From Buchnera aphidicola (Hyadaphis tataricae) (GTDB lineage: Bacteria; Pseudomonadota; Gammaproteobacteria; Enterobacterales; Enterobacteriaceae), in contig NZ_CP034873.1 of assembly GCF_005081445.1 (NCBI RefSeq), forward strand, positions 496,001-560,000: 64,000 bases of DNA, read 5' to 3'. This document shows positions 1-10,067 of this stretch, piece after piece. The position numbers were made by a program, and so were the translations under genes. Every line of letters begins with the position of its first letter. Position 1 is the stretch's first letter. The notes under the pieces were generated by a model that had not been told where the DNA came from, ran no database searches, and saw only the letters and a program-made list of their open reading frames with translations.

Positions 1-1
1 G

Positions 2-1531
2 CATATCATACAAGAATATCAAAAAAATATACACTTTTTAGGTATTGATATAAATAATCAAAAAATTATCAATTTTTTACAAATTGCAGAATTATTACAA
101 GAAAAATGTCAACATTATAATCAAAATATATCTTTATTATATTGGTTTGAAAATAAAATAAAAGAAAAAACACAACCTACATTTAAAGAACACATTAGAT
201 CTTTTGAGACATCTGAACCAATTAAAATTGTAACAATACACAAATCAAAAGGTTTAGAATATTCTATTACATGGATACCCTTTAACATTTCATTGTATCC
301 ATCAAAATTACCAATATATCATAACAGCAAAAATCTTAAACCTTTTTTTGACATTGAAAACAATAATAAAAATGTACGAAAGGCCCAAAAAGAAACACTG
401 TCAGAAGACTTGCGTTTTTTATATGTTGCTCTTACAAGATCAATAGTACATTGTAGTATTGGAGTAACATATACCAAAAAAAGAACAATGCCATTGAAAA
501 AAAATTACACTGATTTAAGCGCTTTAAAGTATATTATTCAAAATGGACAATATATGAATTATCATTGTTCACTTAACATTTTACAGAAACTGATAAAAAA
601 AAATGTCATTGAGATCAAAAATAACACAAAATCACCAAAAGTATTCACAAAAAACAATCAATATCTATATTTACTGCAAAAACCTAATTATTCAAATATC
701 AATATTGAGAATACTTGGAATATAACTAGTTTTACTAAATTGTCTCAAGAAAAAAAATTATTAATCCATAATAACCAAGAAATTATCTTAGAAAATTTTT
801 CAATAGAAAATGAGTCAAAAAAATCTGATTTAAACATACATAATTTTCCTTTAGGAATAACTACTGGAAGATTAATTCATTATATATTAAAAAAATTAAA
901 TTTTTCAAATAAAAAAACAATACATTGGTTTTCAGAAATATTAGAAATGTTTAAAATCTCACAAAAATGGTCTTTAATAATCATGTCTTGGATCGAAACA
1001 ATTATAAACATTCCTTTAAGCAATCATAAAATTACTCTATCTAAACTAAAAAAGAATTCATATGTAAAAGAACTAGAGTTTTTTTTGCCAATAAAAAAAA
1101 CATTATATTGTAAAGAATTTAACAACATTATTCAAAATTTTGATCCTATATCTCACTCTTCACCAAAAATATTTTTCAATCCTGTATCAGGTATATTAAC
1201 AGGTTTTATTGATTTAGTTTTGTTTTGGAATGATAAATACTATATTATAGATTATAAATCTAATTGGATAGGAAAAAATGATAATTGTTATTCTTATGAC
1301 CATATCAAAAAAGAAATGATTAAAAAAAGATATGATATACAATATCAAATATACACTATAGCAGTACATCAATATTTAAAAACAAAAATAAAAAAATATA
1401 ATTACGAAAAACATTTTGGTGGTATTTTATACATTTTTTTACGTGCTATTCATAACAAAAAACACAATGGAGTTTTTTATGTACTACCAAAATTTAAAAT
1501 GATAGAACGTTTAATTGATTTAATTTCATAA
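2..1531 (+). CDS. recB: Exodeoxyribonuclease V beta subunit, C-terminal part (5' end outside window)
   Basis: This is the 3' part of recB, the helicase-nuclease subunit of RecBCD, which unwinds and degrades DNA from double-strand ends for recombination repair. The reading frame is open from base 2, so the gene begins upstream of the window; about 509 residues are visible. Helicase motif V (HKSKGLEY, about bases 240-263) and motif VI (LYVALTRS, about 419-442) are present. The C-terminal nuclease has GRLIH, GFIDLV (Asp at 1211-1213), DYKSN (Asp at 1250-1252, Lys at 1256-1258) and a QYQIY motif, matching the E. coli catalytic residues from memory. recD follows 17 bases downstream. The nuclease looks intact. 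Confidence 0.96.
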   Translation, partial: HIIQEYQKNIHFLGIDINNQKIINFLQIAELLQEKCQHYNQNISLLYWFENKIKEKTQPTFKEHIRSFETSEPIKIVTIHKSKGLEYSITWIPFNISLYPSKLPIYHNSKNLKPFFDIENNNKNVRKAQKETLSEDLRFLYVALTRSIVHCSIGVTYTKKRTMPLKKNYTDLSALKYIIQNGQYMNYHCSLNILQKLIKKNVIEIKNNTKSPKVFTKNNQYLYLLQKPNYSNINIENTWNITSFTKLSQEKKLLIHNNQEIILENFSIENESKKSDLNIHNFPLGITTGRLIHYILKKLNFSNKKTIHWFSEILEMFKISQKWSLIIMSWIETIINIPLSNHKITLSKLKKNSYVKELEFFLPIKKTLYCKEFNNIIQNFDPISHSSPKIFFNPVSGILTGFIDLVLFWNDKYYIIDYKSNWIGKNDNCYSYDHIKKEMIKKRYDIQYQIYTIAVHQYLKTKIKKYNYEKHFGGILYIFLRAIHNKKHNGVFYVLPKFKMIERLIDLIS

Positions 1532-1548
1532 AAAAGTACATTTTTATT

Positions 1549-3390
1549 ATGAATATGTTAATTTTAATGCAACAAGCTTTACAAAAAAAAATCATCCATC
1601 CAATTGATTTTTATTTTGCACAATTTATTTCAAAAAAAAGTAATATTTTGATGTTAGTATCAACGTGCATGAGTTATGAATATAGAAATGGTTATAGTTT
1701 TTTGAAAATAGAATATTTTCAAAAAAAATTATTTTTTAATATTTTTCAAGATAAGTACTTTCAAAAAATTTCAGTACTATTAGATAAAAAAATCAATTGG
1801 GAAGCAGAATTATTGCGACATGAATCTATAGGTAATGGTGATGTTTGTACTCCTTTAGTGTATTTTAAAAAAAAAATATATTTGTATAAGATTTGGAAAG
1901 CAGAGGGTAATATTTTAAAATATTTATATAATAAAAAAAGTTTTTACTCAATCAAAAAAAATTTTTCTGTAATATTAGATAATTTATTTCCTAAAAAAAC
2001 AAAACACAACATGCAAAAAATAGCTGTTGCTCTTACTCTCATTAATCAAATAACATTTATTACAGGCGCACCCGGTACCGGAAAAACTACTATTATATTA
2101 AAAATAATGATTGCATTAATTAAAACTGCTAAAAAACCAATAAAAATTCAATTGTGTGCCACTACTGGAAAAGCTACAACACATTTGAATGAAATGATGA
2201 ACAACAATATTTTTCACTTGTACCTTTCTGAAAAAGAAAAAAATAATATTCCTTATAATGCTTTAACTATACATAGTTTGTTAGGCATTCAGAAAATCTC
2301 TCAAAAAAATTTTTTTCATAAAAATAATAAATTAAATATAGATGTTTTAATTATTGATGAAAGCTCTATGATAGATATTTTAACTATGGAAAAAATTTTT
2401 TTTTCAGTCATGAACACAACAAAATTAATTTTTATAGGAGATCACAATCAACTTAAACCAATAGAAACAGGTGATATTTTAAAAAACATTTGTTTTTATT
2501 CCAAATATGAATATAGTTCTAAACTATTATTTCATATTAAAAAACTTACAAATTATACATCACAAAAAAAACATATTAACAACAAGGCGCATTTTATTAA
2601 TGATAAAATATGTGTTTTAAAAAAAAGTTATAGATTTAATCAAAGTTCTGGAATTTATATTTTATCACAAGCAATTCATAAAAAAGATATTAAAATAATT
2701 AAAAAAATGTTTAATAATAAGATAAAAGACGTTTGTTTTAAAGAAATTCATTCTACTGATCAATATAATAATATGATTAAAAATATTACTGATAATTATA
2801 AAATTTTTTGGGAAACAATACACAAAACAAATGATATGCAACTTATTATTAAAACATTTCAAAAATATCAAGTCTTATGTTTTCTAAAAGAAGGAATATT
2901 TGGTGTGAATATTTTAAATCAACAATTAGAATATAGCATGTATAAAAAAAAACTAATTAAATATATTGATTTTGGAAAAACATCATGGTATGTAGGAAAA
3001 CCGATCATGATAACTAATAACAATAAGTCTTTAAATCTTTTTAATGGAAATATCGGTATAACCAATATTAATAATGATGGTCTAATACAAGTTTCTTTTT
3101 TAAAAGATAACAATCGAATTCATAACGTTCCTGTGAGTATTTTAAAAAATTATGAAACAGCCTGGGTTACTACTGTACACAAGGCTCAAGGATCTGAGTT
3201 TATTAATACAACATTGATATTACCTAATTATGTTTCGCCAATCTCAAATAAAGATATTTTATATACTGGTATAACAAGATCTCAAAAAAAATTAAGTATA
3301 TTTTCGACAAAAAAAATATTTAAAAATACTCTTTTTAATAAAACATATTACACAAACGGTATAACAGACCGTATCCAAGATTTTATTTAA
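1549..3390 (+). CDS. recD: Exodeoxyribonuclease V alpha subunit RecD
   Basis: RecD is the fast 5'-3' superfamily 1 helicase motor of RecBCD. The 613-residue product is close to the E. coli length. Visible helicase motifs are Walker A GAPGTGKTT (about residues 172-180), Walker B IIDESSM (about 268-274), GDHNQLKPIETGDIL (about 301-315), TTVHKAQGSEF (about 540-550) and TGITRSQKKL near the C-terminus. The N-terminal region is less conserved, as in the family. It follows recB closely and is probably cotranscribed with it. No strong SD sequence precedes the ATG. E. coli has argA next after recD; here a non-coding gap follows. Confidence 0.97.
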   Translation: MNMLILMQQALQKKIIHPIDFYFAQFISKKSNILMLVSTCMSYEYRNGYSFLKIEYFQKKLFFNIFQDKYFQKISVLLDKKINWEAELLRHESIGNGDVCTPLVYFKKKIYLYKIWKAEGNILKYLYNKKSFYSIKKNFSVILDNLFPKKTKHNMQKIAVALTLINQITFITGAPGTGKTTIILKIMIALIKTAKKPIKIQLCATTGKATTHLNEMMNNNIFHLYLSEKEKNNIPYNALTIHSLLGIQKISQKNFFHKNNKLNIDVLIIDESSMIDILTMEKIFFSVMNTTKLIFIGDHNQLKPIETGDILKNICFYSKYEYSSKLLFHIKKLTNYTSQKKHINNKAHFINDKICVLKKSYRFNQSSGIYILSQAIHKKDIKIIKKMFNNKIKDVCFKEIHSTDQYNNMIKNITDNYKIFWETIHKTNDMQLIIKTFQKYQVLCFLKEGIFGVNILNQQLEYSMYKKKLIKYIDFGKTSWYVGKPIMITNNNKSLNLFNGNIGITNINNDGLIQVSFLKDNNRIHNVPVSILKNYETAWVTTVHKAQGSEFINTTLILPNYVSPISNKDILYTGITRSQKKLSIFSTKKIFKNTLFNKTYYTNGITDRIQDFI

Positions 3391-3777
3391 AAATATCTAT
3401 AATTGCAAAAAAATTTTTACGTCAAAAAATTTATCAAAAAATTAAAAAAATAAACTTGATATTTAAAAAATCAAAGCATTGATTCATCATAAAGAGATAA
3501 AATTCAAAAACATACAATATCATGAATACTGTATATCTTTCAAAATAATCAATATATATAAAATTGAAAAAAATATTTTATAATATTTTTATTTATAAAA
3601 GCGTTTTATTATTACAAAAATTAGCATGCAGTACGGTAGACAGATATTATATTATTATAAACATTAATAATTAAAAAAAATATCAAAATACTTATGATTG
3701 AATGATAAGAAAATTGAAAAATTATATTTTTAAAAATTTTGATTTTGTTAAATTTTTTAAGATATGAGTACATGAAT
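3391..3777. other. Non-coding gap between recD and tRNA-fMet
   Basis: This 387-base stretch is extremely A+T rich and holds no ORF with recognisable protein similarity. In E. coli the same interval (recD to mltA/metZWV) contains argA and amiC, so the gap may be a decayed remnant. I could not recognise any ArgA motif in it. A slightly more GC-rich patch lies near 3623-3643. A short ORF running over the tRNA is a shadow. Confidence 0.6.
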
Positions 3778-3854
<77 letters not shown>

Positions 3855-3948
3855 TTTATATAATATAAGAATACACGGTTTAAAAAAAAATACAAGATTT
3901 TTTAAAAAAATATTATTAAAAAATTAATATTTTATATATAATAAAAAA

Positions 3949-5016
3949 ATGAAAAAAATAACAAAAATAATATTTTTGATTTTTTTGTATACATTAATGA
4001 TATCGTGTGTAAAATTACCTATAGATCAAAGACCAATACAGAAAAAAAAATTAATTAAAAACTGTACTATAACTAAAAAAATTAACATTCATAACAACAT
4101 AATCAATTCAAAATTGTTTCTGACTCAAATTGAAAAAATTAAAAAATTTGCTCCATCTTTATACTTAAAAAACCAATCTCTTTATAAAAAAATTACTAAT
4201 TGGTTAAATCATAACACTCATATAACTGATTTTCGCAAGTTTGGCATTACTGTATCTCCAATTCAGAATTCAGACAAGTATAGAAATATAAAAATCACTG
4301 GATATTATACACCAATCATTGAAGCTAGAAAAAATAGACAAAATAACTTTCAATATCCAATATATTCTATGCCTTTAAACCTTAAAAAACTTAAAAAAAT
4401 GCCAACAAGAAAAGAGATTTATAAAGGAGTTTTAGACAAAAAGTATATTTTAGCTTATAGTAATTCGTTAATAGATAATTTTATTATGGAAATACAAGGT
4501 AGCGCCTTTATAAGTTATGGCAATAACACACCATTAAAATTTTTTAGTTATGCGGGACAAAATGGATGGTCTTATAAAAGCATCGGACAAATTTTAATTA
4601 ATAGAGGTGAAATTAAAAAAAGCAATATGTCCATGCAAACAATTAAAAATTGGTGTAAAAAACACACTATTGCAGAAATACAAGAATTATTCGAAGAAAA
4701 TCCATCATTTGTATTTTTTAAAGAAACTCAAAAAAAAGAAGTTTACGGTTCTAGTGCTGTTCCTTTAATACCTAAAACAGCAATAGCTGTAGATAATACT
4801 ATAATCAAAAAAGGCAGTGTTTTTTTATTAAAAACACCGATACTGAACAAAAAAGGAGTTTTCATCAATGAATATGAAATGAGTTTAGTAATTGCATTAG
4901 ATGTAGGGGGCGCAATCAAAGGTCATCATTTTGATATTTACCAAGGAATCGGAAAAAAATCAGGTAATGCAGCAGGATTTTACAATCACTATGGAAATGC
5001 TTGGATGTTGAATTAA
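3949..5016 (+). CDS. mltA: Membrane-bound lytic murein transglycosylase A
   Basis: MltA cleaves the glycan strands of peptidoglycan, leaving 1,6-anhydro-muropeptides, and sits as a lipoprotein on the outer membrane. The 355-residue product starts with a lysine-rich N-terminus, a hydrophobic stretch and a lipobox ending at Cys20 (LMISC), so lipid modification is expected. Family motifs include [30 protein letters not shown] and the C-terminal [27 protein letters not shown]. The Asp in the FDIYQG segment corresponds to the catalytic acid. It is one of few wall-remodelling enzymes in this region and seems intact. A 9-A run at 4042-4050 lies in frame. Confidence 0.95.
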   Translation: MKKITKIIFLIFLYTLMISCVKLPIDQRPIQKKKLIKNCTITKKINIHNNIINSKLFLTQIEKIKKFAPSLYLKNQSLYKKITNWLNHNTHITDFRKFGITVSPIQNSDKYRNIKITGYYTPIIEARKNRQNNFQYPIYSMPLNLKKLKKMPTRKEIYKGVLDKKYILAYSNSLIDNFIMEIQGSAFISYGNNTPLKFFSYAGQNGWSYKSIGQILINRGEIKKSNMSMQTIKNWCKKHTIAEIQELFEENPSFVFFKETQKKEVYGSSAVPLIPKTAIAVDNTIIKKGSVFLLKTPILNKKGVFINEYEMSLVIALDVGGAIKGHHFDIYQGIGKKSGNAAGFYNHYGNAWMLN

Positions 5017-5065
5017 AAATTATTATAAACATCATCAAATTTTATAAAAAAGTAATTATAATCAC

Positions 5066-5548
5066 ATGAACATAATTCAATCTGGAATTACCGCTAAAAA
5101 CGCTTCAATAGCAATAATAATTGCTAGATTTAATGAATTAATCAATAAAAATTTGTTATCTGGAGCATTAGATATATTAACCCGAATCGGCCAAATAAAC
5201 AAAAAAAATATTTTAAAAATATATGTTCCTGGAACTTACGAAATACCAGTAATAGCCAGTTATATAGCTGCTACTAAAAAATATGATGCTATCATTGCAA
5301 TAGGTACTATTATTCAAGGAAAAACTGATCATTTTAAATATATCTCTAGCGATACCAGTAGTAATCTTTTAAACATTAGTACTCGATATTGTATACCCAT
5401 CACGTCAGGAATACTAACTACAAAAAATATTAAACAATCCATTGAAAGATCTGGAACAAAAATGGGTAACAAAGGCTCTGAAGCTGCTTTAGCTGCACTA
5501 GAGATGATTAACGTAATGCACGATCTTCAAAAAATAATAAAACCTTAA
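5066..5548 (+). CDS. ribH: 6,7-dimethyl-8-ribityllumazine synthase
   Basis: This enzyme condenses 5-amino-6-ribitylaminouracil with 3,4-dihydroxy-2-butanone 4-phosphate to lumazine, the penultimate step of riboflavin synthesis. The 160-residue product matches the usual length (E. coli 156). Conserved pieces are IIIARFNELI near the N-terminus, PGTYEIPV, AIGTIIQGKTDHFKYI (with the catalytic His of TDHF) and GNKGSEAALAALEM. It heads the run ribH-thiL-ribD-nusB; in E. coli ribD-ribE-nusB-thiL are also neighbours. Some databases call the same gene ribE. Confidence 0.96.
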   Translation: MNIIQSGITAKNASIAIIIARFNELINKNLLSGALDILTRIGQINKKNILKIYVPGTYEIPVIASYIAATKKYDAIIAIGTIIQGKTDHFKYISSDTSSNLLNISTRYCIPITSGILTTKNIKQSIERSGTKMGNKGSEAALAALEMINVMHDLQKIIKP

Positions 5549-5576
5549 TATTTTGCAATAAAGATTAAATAAAATC

Positions 5577-6548
5577 ATGCAATATAATGAATTTGAAATT
5601 ATTTCGAAATATTTCAAAAACAAAAATCAAAAAAAAGATTTATACACAATAAAAGATATTGGAGATGATAGTGCTTTAATTTCAATACCAAAAAAACATA
5701 TTTTAGCAATTAGTACCGATACATTAGTTGAAAACATTCATTTTTTAAACAATATCAGTCCTGAAGACTTAGCTTATAAAACCGTAGCTGTTAATTTAAG
5801 TGATCTCGCAGCCATGGGTGCTAAACCAAAATGGACTACATTATCCATTACAATGCCAACATCTTGTTGTAACTGGTTAAAAAAATTTAGCGATAGCTTT
5901 TTTAGTGTTTTGAATAAATATAACATTACGCTAATAGGAGGAAATACTACTCGAGGACCACTAAGTGTCACATTAAGCGTTTATGGAATTTTAGAAAAAG
6001 ACACTGGATTACTGCGAAGCAATGCTAATATAGGAGATCTGATTTATGTCACTGGACACCTCGGGGATAGTAAAGCAGGTTTATTAATACTGAAAAAAAA
6101 AATTTCTATAAAAAATAAACACATAAAAAATTATTTAATTAAAAAACACTTGCGCCCTATACCTAGAATTTATGAAGGTATAGCTCTAAAGCACGTTGCT
6201 AATGCTGCAATTGATATATCAGATGGATTAGTTGCTGATTTGGGTCATATATTAAAAGCAAGTCAATGTGGAGCAAATGTAAATTTGAATCACATACCAA
6301 TTTCTAAAAACTTACGTAATCACTTTCACAGTGATAATTTTTTACATTGGGCTATCAGTGGAGGAGAAGATTATGAATTATGTTTTACAGTTTCAAAAAA
6401 AAATGCAGAACAGTTAAATTTTATTTCTAAAAAACTTTCACTTCATTTAACATGTATTGGCAATATTACAGAGCCACAAAAAGGTTTTAATCTTTTTTAT
6501 AACAACAAAAAAATACTTTTCAATAAAAAGGGGTTTCTTCATTTCTAA
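5577..6548 (+). CDS. thiL: Thiamine-monophosphate kinase
   Basis: ThiL phosphorylates thiamine monophosphate to thiamine diphosphate with ATP. The 323-residue product carries the AIR-synthase-like signatures: DIGDDSA (about residues 26-32), STDTLVENIHF, DLAAMGAKP, GGNTTRG, DISDGLVADLGH and SGGEDYEL. Length agrees with E. coli (325). It lies between ribH and ribD, 28 bases after ribH, which suggests one transcript. A 10-A run at 6093-6102 is in frame (LKKKIS) but is the kind of tract prone to polymerase slippage. Confidence 0.96.
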   Translation: MQYNEFEIISKYFKNKNQKKDLYTIKDIGDDSALISIPKKHILAISTDTLVENIHFLNNISPEDLAYKTVAVNLSDLAAMGAKPKWTTLSITMPTSCCNWLKKFSDSFFSVLNKYNITLIGGNTTRGPLSVTLSVYGILEKDTGLLRSNANIGDLIYVTGHLGDSKAGLLILKKKISIKNKHIKNYLIKKHLRPIPRIYEGIALKHVANAAIDISDGLVADLGHILKASQCGANVNLNHIPISKNLRNHFHSDNFLHWAISGGEDYELCFTVSKKNAEQLNFISKKLSLHLTCIGNITEPQKGFNLFYNNKKILFNKKGFLHF

Positions 6549-6606
6549 TACAGAATATCTCTGATAGAGATCAGAAACATCTTTCAATGTCTATTTTGGT
6601 TAAACA

Positions 6607-7050
6607 ATGAATGATATATTTTATATGAAAAAAGCCATACAAATAGGAAAATTAGGTCAATTTACTACTGCTCCTAATCCAAATGTAGGCTGTGTTATTG
6701 TTAAGAATAATGAAATTGTAGGAGAAGGATGGCATAAAAAATCAGGCAGTCATCATGCTGAAATCTATGCATTAATGATGGCGTCAGAAAAATCAAAAGG
6801 TGCTACTGCTTATGTTACACTTGAACCGTGCAACTATTTTGGAAAAACACCACCATGTTGTGACGCTCTTATTAAAGCTGGAATAAAACGCGTTGTTATT
6901 GCTAAAATAGATCCTAATCCTAAAGTTTCTGGAAATGGCGTACTCTATCTTAAAAAACACGGTATTTCTGTCACAACAGGTGTCCTATCAAAAGAATCAG
7001 AAAAATATAATAAAGGATTTTTTAAACGCATGAAAACAGGATTACCATGA
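6607..7050 (+). CDS. ribD1: Riboflavin deaminase half of RibD (RibD1)
   Basis: This is the deaminase domain of RibD, which deaminates the 2,5-diamino-6-ribosylamino-pyrimidinone phosphate. Zinc-site motifs HAEIYAL and LEPCNYFGKTPPCCDAL are intact, as is the N-terminal APNPNVGCVIV. The ORF ends at a TGA (7048-7050) just where the reductase domain of the fused E. coli enzyme begins; the downstream half at 7069 is in the same frame, with only five codons between TGA and its ATG-preceding GCT. So one stop codon alone separates the halves. Split ribD1/ribD2 genes are, as I recall, annotated in other Buchnera. Confidence 0.93.
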   Translation: MNDIFYMKKAIQIGKLGQFTTAPNPNVGCVIVKNNEIVGEGWHKKSGSHHAEIYALMMASEKSKGATAYVTLEPCNYFGKTPPCCDALIKAGIKRVVIAKIDPNPKVSGNGVLYLKKHGISVTTGVLSKESEKYNKGFFKRMKTGLP

Positions 7051-7068
7051 ACGCAACTAAAATTAGCT

Positions 7069-7716
7069 ATGTCGATAGATGGAAGAATTGCAATGCAAGA
7101 TGGTGAAAGTAAATGGATTACTTCAAAAAAAGCACGACAAGATGTGCAAAAATTTCGCGCTCGCAGTTCAGTTATTTTAAGTAGTAGTGCTACTCTATTA
7201 AAAGATAATCCATTACTTAACGTACGCTATGAAGAATTTAATAAAAAAACGTTATCTATTTTTCCGAAACAAGAGTTTATACAGCCTATTCGAGTAATTC
7301 TAGACAGTCAAAATCGCATTACGCCTGCATATAGAATATTTAAAACACAAGGTAAGATTTGGTTAATTAGATTAAAATCAGACGAACAATTATGGCCTAA
7401 GAACACAAATCAAATTATTATTGAAGAAAAAAACAAAAAAATTAATATTTTATCGGTTTTGCAACTTTTAGGAAGATTAAACATTAATAATGTATGGATA
7501 GAAGCTGGAAGCACACTTTCTGGATTTCTATTAACAGAACAATTAATAGATGAATTAATTATATATATAGCACCAAAAATGCTTGGACACGAAGCAAAAC
7601 CATTATGTTTCATTCATAAAAAATTAAAATTAATTAATTCTCTTCAATTCAAATTTAAGCAAATTCGTCAAATTGATTCGGATATCAGAATCATATTGCA
7701 TCCTAAAAATACATAA
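7069..7716 (+). CDS. ribD2: Riboflavin pyrimidine reductase half of RibD (RibD2)
   Basis: This is the NADPH-dependent reductase domain of RibD, which reduces the ribosyl side chain. Motifs are [18 protein letters not shown] at the start, [36 protein letters not shown] and [12 protein letters not shown]. The first in-frame ATG is at 7069, but homology to fused RibD extends upstream through codons for TQLKLA directly after the TGA at 7048-7050. A product starting at 7069 therefore lacks the first residues of the domain's opening strand. No clear SD precedes 7069. Readthrough of the TGA, or translational coupling, are alternatives. Length is 215 residues. Confidence 0.92.
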   Translation: MSIDGRIAMQDGESKWITSKKARQDVQKFRARSSVILSSSATLLKDNPLLNVRYEEFNKKTLSIFPKQEFIQPIRVILDSQNRITPAYRIFKTQGKIWLIRLKSDEQLWPKNTNQIIIEEKNKKINILSVLQLLGRLNINNVWIEAGSTLSGFLLTEQLIDELIIYIAPKMLGHEAKPLCFIHKKLKLINSLQFKFKQIRQIDSDIRIILHPKNT

Positions 7717-7742
7717 TTAAATGTTAAAGAGAATTTAAAGTA

Positions 7743-8174
7743 ATGAAACCATCTGCACGTAGAAAAGCACGAGAATATGCCTTACAAATGTTATATTCTT
7801 GGGAAATATCTCATAATAACATTCAAGATAGTGCTAAAACATTTTTACAAGAGCGCAATCAAAAAAATATTGACATTACATATTTTTACGATTTAATTAT
7901 TGGTATTACATATGATTGCAAAAATATCGATCAGTTAATGCAACCCTATTTATTTAGATCTTTAAAAGAATTAGGACAAATTGAAAAAGCAATTTTAAGA
8001 ATTGCTTTCTATGAGTTATATAAACGAGATGACATACCTTATAAAGTATCTATTAATGAAGGCATAGAATTAGCAAAATTATTCGGTTCAAAAGATAGTC
8101 ATAAATTTGTTAATGGAGTGTTAGATAAAGCTGCATTAAAAATTAAATGTAATAAAATAGATACAATAATATAG
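7743..8174 (+). CDS. nusB: Transcription antitermination factor NusB
   Basis: NusB with S10 (NusE) binds boxA RNA and supports antitermination, chiefly of rRNA. The 143-residue product (E. coli 139) shows the family start [19 protein letters not shown], the central helix [12 protein letters not shown] and the C-terminal [26 protein letters not shown] split over two helices. A purine-rich AAGAGAA lies upstream of the ATG. It follows ribD2 by 26 bases, as nusB follows the rib genes in E. coli. It converges with dxs. Confidence 0.96.
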   Translation: MKPSARRKAREYALQMLYSWEISHNNIQDSAKTFLQERNQKNIDITYFYDLIIGITYDCKNIDQLMQPYLFRSLKELGQIEKAILRIAFYELYKRDDIPYKVSINEGIELAKLFGSKDSHKFVNGVLDKAALKIKCNKIDTII

Positions 8175-8235
8175 CATTTTTTTAAAAAATAGTTTTAAAA
8201 TCACTTATATCGATCAAAAATAGCGTGTTGTATAG

Positions 8236-10044
8236 TTAATTTATCCAATCGCAAATTTGATTATAAATTCCTTCTTTATCTAATTTATAATCATGTCGAA
8301 TTTCTTTTTGAGTTCCCTGTGGTATAAATATATCAGGCAAACCAATGTTTAAAACTGGCAAAAATAATTTTTTTTTCATAACGAATTCATTAACAGCACT
8401 ACCGGCTCCACCAGAAATGACCCCCTCTTCGATGGTGATCAAACACTTATGATGAGCAGAAAGAGTTAAAATCATCTCTTTATCTAAAGGTTTGACAAAA
8501 CGCATATCAACTAATGTTGTATTTAAATTATGTGATGCAAAAAAAGCATTATTTAACAAAGAACCAAAATTTAAAATTGCAATTTTTTTTCCTAATCTTT
8601 TTATAATAGACTTACCTAATGGAATAGTTTTCATAGCCTTCAATAGAACTCCAATTCCATTGCCTTTAGGGTATCTTACTACACTAGGTCCTTTTTTATA
8701 CATATAACCTGTATAAAGCATTTGTCGACATTCGTTTTCATCACTAGGTGTCATAATCACTATACCAGGAATGCATCTTAAATATGCTAAGTCAAATGCA
8801 CCTTGATGAGTTTGTCCATCATTTCCAACAATACCACTTCGATCAACAGCAAAGAGCACGGGTAATTTTTGTAATGCAATATCATGTATTAATTGATCAT
8901 ATGCTCGTTGTAAAAAAGTAGAATAAATTGATACAACTGTATTGTAACCACTAATTGATAGACCAGCAGCAAAAGCTACTGCATGCTGTTCAGCAATGGC
9001 TACATCAAAATATTGATTAGGAAAAAGACGAGAAAATTTAACTAAACCAGAACCTTCAGACATTGCTGGAGTAATCGCGATTAATTTTTTATCATATTTA
9101 GCGATTTCACATAACCAGGAACCAAAAACTTCTGAATAACTCACAATTTTTTTAATTGAAACTTTAAATGAAGGCATAGCGTGCCATTTAATGGGATCTA
9201 ATTCTGCCGGAAGATAACCTTTTCCTTTTTTAGTAACTAAATGCAATAAATATGCGCCTGTTTTGTTTTGTATTTGTTTTAAAACATCAATGAGAGAAAA
9301 AATATCGTGTCCATCAAATGGACCTAAATATTTAAATCCTAAACAAGAAAATATTGAGCAAAAAGAAAAAAAATTATTTTTAATATTTTTTTCATTTAAA
9401 CAATCCATCTTATCTTTATTTGTTCTATTTTTAAGTACATTCCTTAAATACTCTAAATGAGAGTGCAAAGCTCCTACATTTTTTGAAATAGACATTTTAT
9501 TATCATTTAAAATGACTAACAGATTAGACTGTGTGATACCAACATGATTCATAGCTTCAAATGCTAAACCTGCAGTCATCGCTCCATCTCCAATGACGCA
9601 GATGGTTTTTCTATTTTTTCCTTCTTTTAAAGCAGCAATCGACATTCCTAATCCAGCACTGATAGAAGTAGAAGAATGACCAACGTTAAATGTGTCATAT
9701 TCACTTTCTTCTCTACACGGAAATGCATGCAATCCATTTTTTTTTCTAATGCTATTCATCCTATGAATTCTTCCTGTTAATATTTTATGCGGATATGATT
9801 GATGTCCAGTATCCCATATTAAATTATCAAATGGAGTGTGATAAAGATAATGCAGTGCTACTGTAATTTCAACAACACCTAATCCAGAAGCTAAATGCCC
9901 TTGAGAAATAGAAACTATATTTAATAAATATTTACGTAATTCGTCACATAATCTAGGTAATTGATCTAGAGGCAACAATCGTAATTTTTCTACTGAACGT
10001 GCTGCAAAATGTAAAATTGGATATTTTTTAAAATTTAAATTCAT
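8236..10044 (-). CDS. dxs: 1-deoxy-D-xylulose-5-phosphate synthase
   Basis: DXS condenses pyruvate and glyceraldehyde 3-phosphate, the first step of the MEP isoprenoid route, using thiamine diphosphate. The 602-residue product has the substrate-side [19 protein letters not shown], the ThDP motif GDGAMTAG (from residue 152) with the later NDN, the catalytic glutamate in [12 protein letters not shown] (Glu352), and [16 protein letters not shown]. An SD-like GAAGAG precedes the ATG. It lies directly after ispA, as in E. coli where ispA-dxs are adjacent. An in-frame 9-A run (T run at 8368-8376) codes KKK near the C-terminus. Confidence 0.97.
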   Translation of the reverse strand: MNLNFKKYPILHFAARSVEKLRLLPLDQLPRLCDELRKYLLNIVSISQGHLASGLGVVEITVALHYLYHTPFDNLIWDTGHQSYPHKILTGRIHRMNSIRKKNGLHAFPCREESEYDTFNVGHSSTSISAGLGMSIAALKEGKNRKTICVIGDGAMTAGLAFEAMNHVGITQSNLLVILNDNKMSISKNVGALHSHLEYLRNVLKNRTNKDKMDCLNEKNIKNNFFSFCSIFSCLGFKYLGPFDGHDIFSLIDVLKQIQNKTGAYLLHLVTKKGKGYLPAELDPIKWHAMPSFKVSIKKIVSYSEVFGSWLCEIAKYDKKLIAITPAMSEGSGLVKFSRLFPNQYFDVAIAEQHAVAFAAGLSISGYNTVVSIYSTFLQRAYDQLIHDIALQKLPVLFAVDRSGIVGNDGQTHQGAFDLAYLRCIPGIVIMTPSDENECRQMLYTGYMYKKGPSVVRYPKGNGIGVLLKAMKTIPLGKSIIKRLGKKIAILNFGSLLNNAFFASHNLNTTLVDMRFVKPLDKEMILTLSAHHKCLITIEEGVISGGAGSAVNEFVMKKKLFLPVLNIGLPDIFIPQGTQKEIRHDYKLDKEGIYNQICDWIN

Positions 10045-10067
10045 TAGATACTCTTCGACAAATTAAT

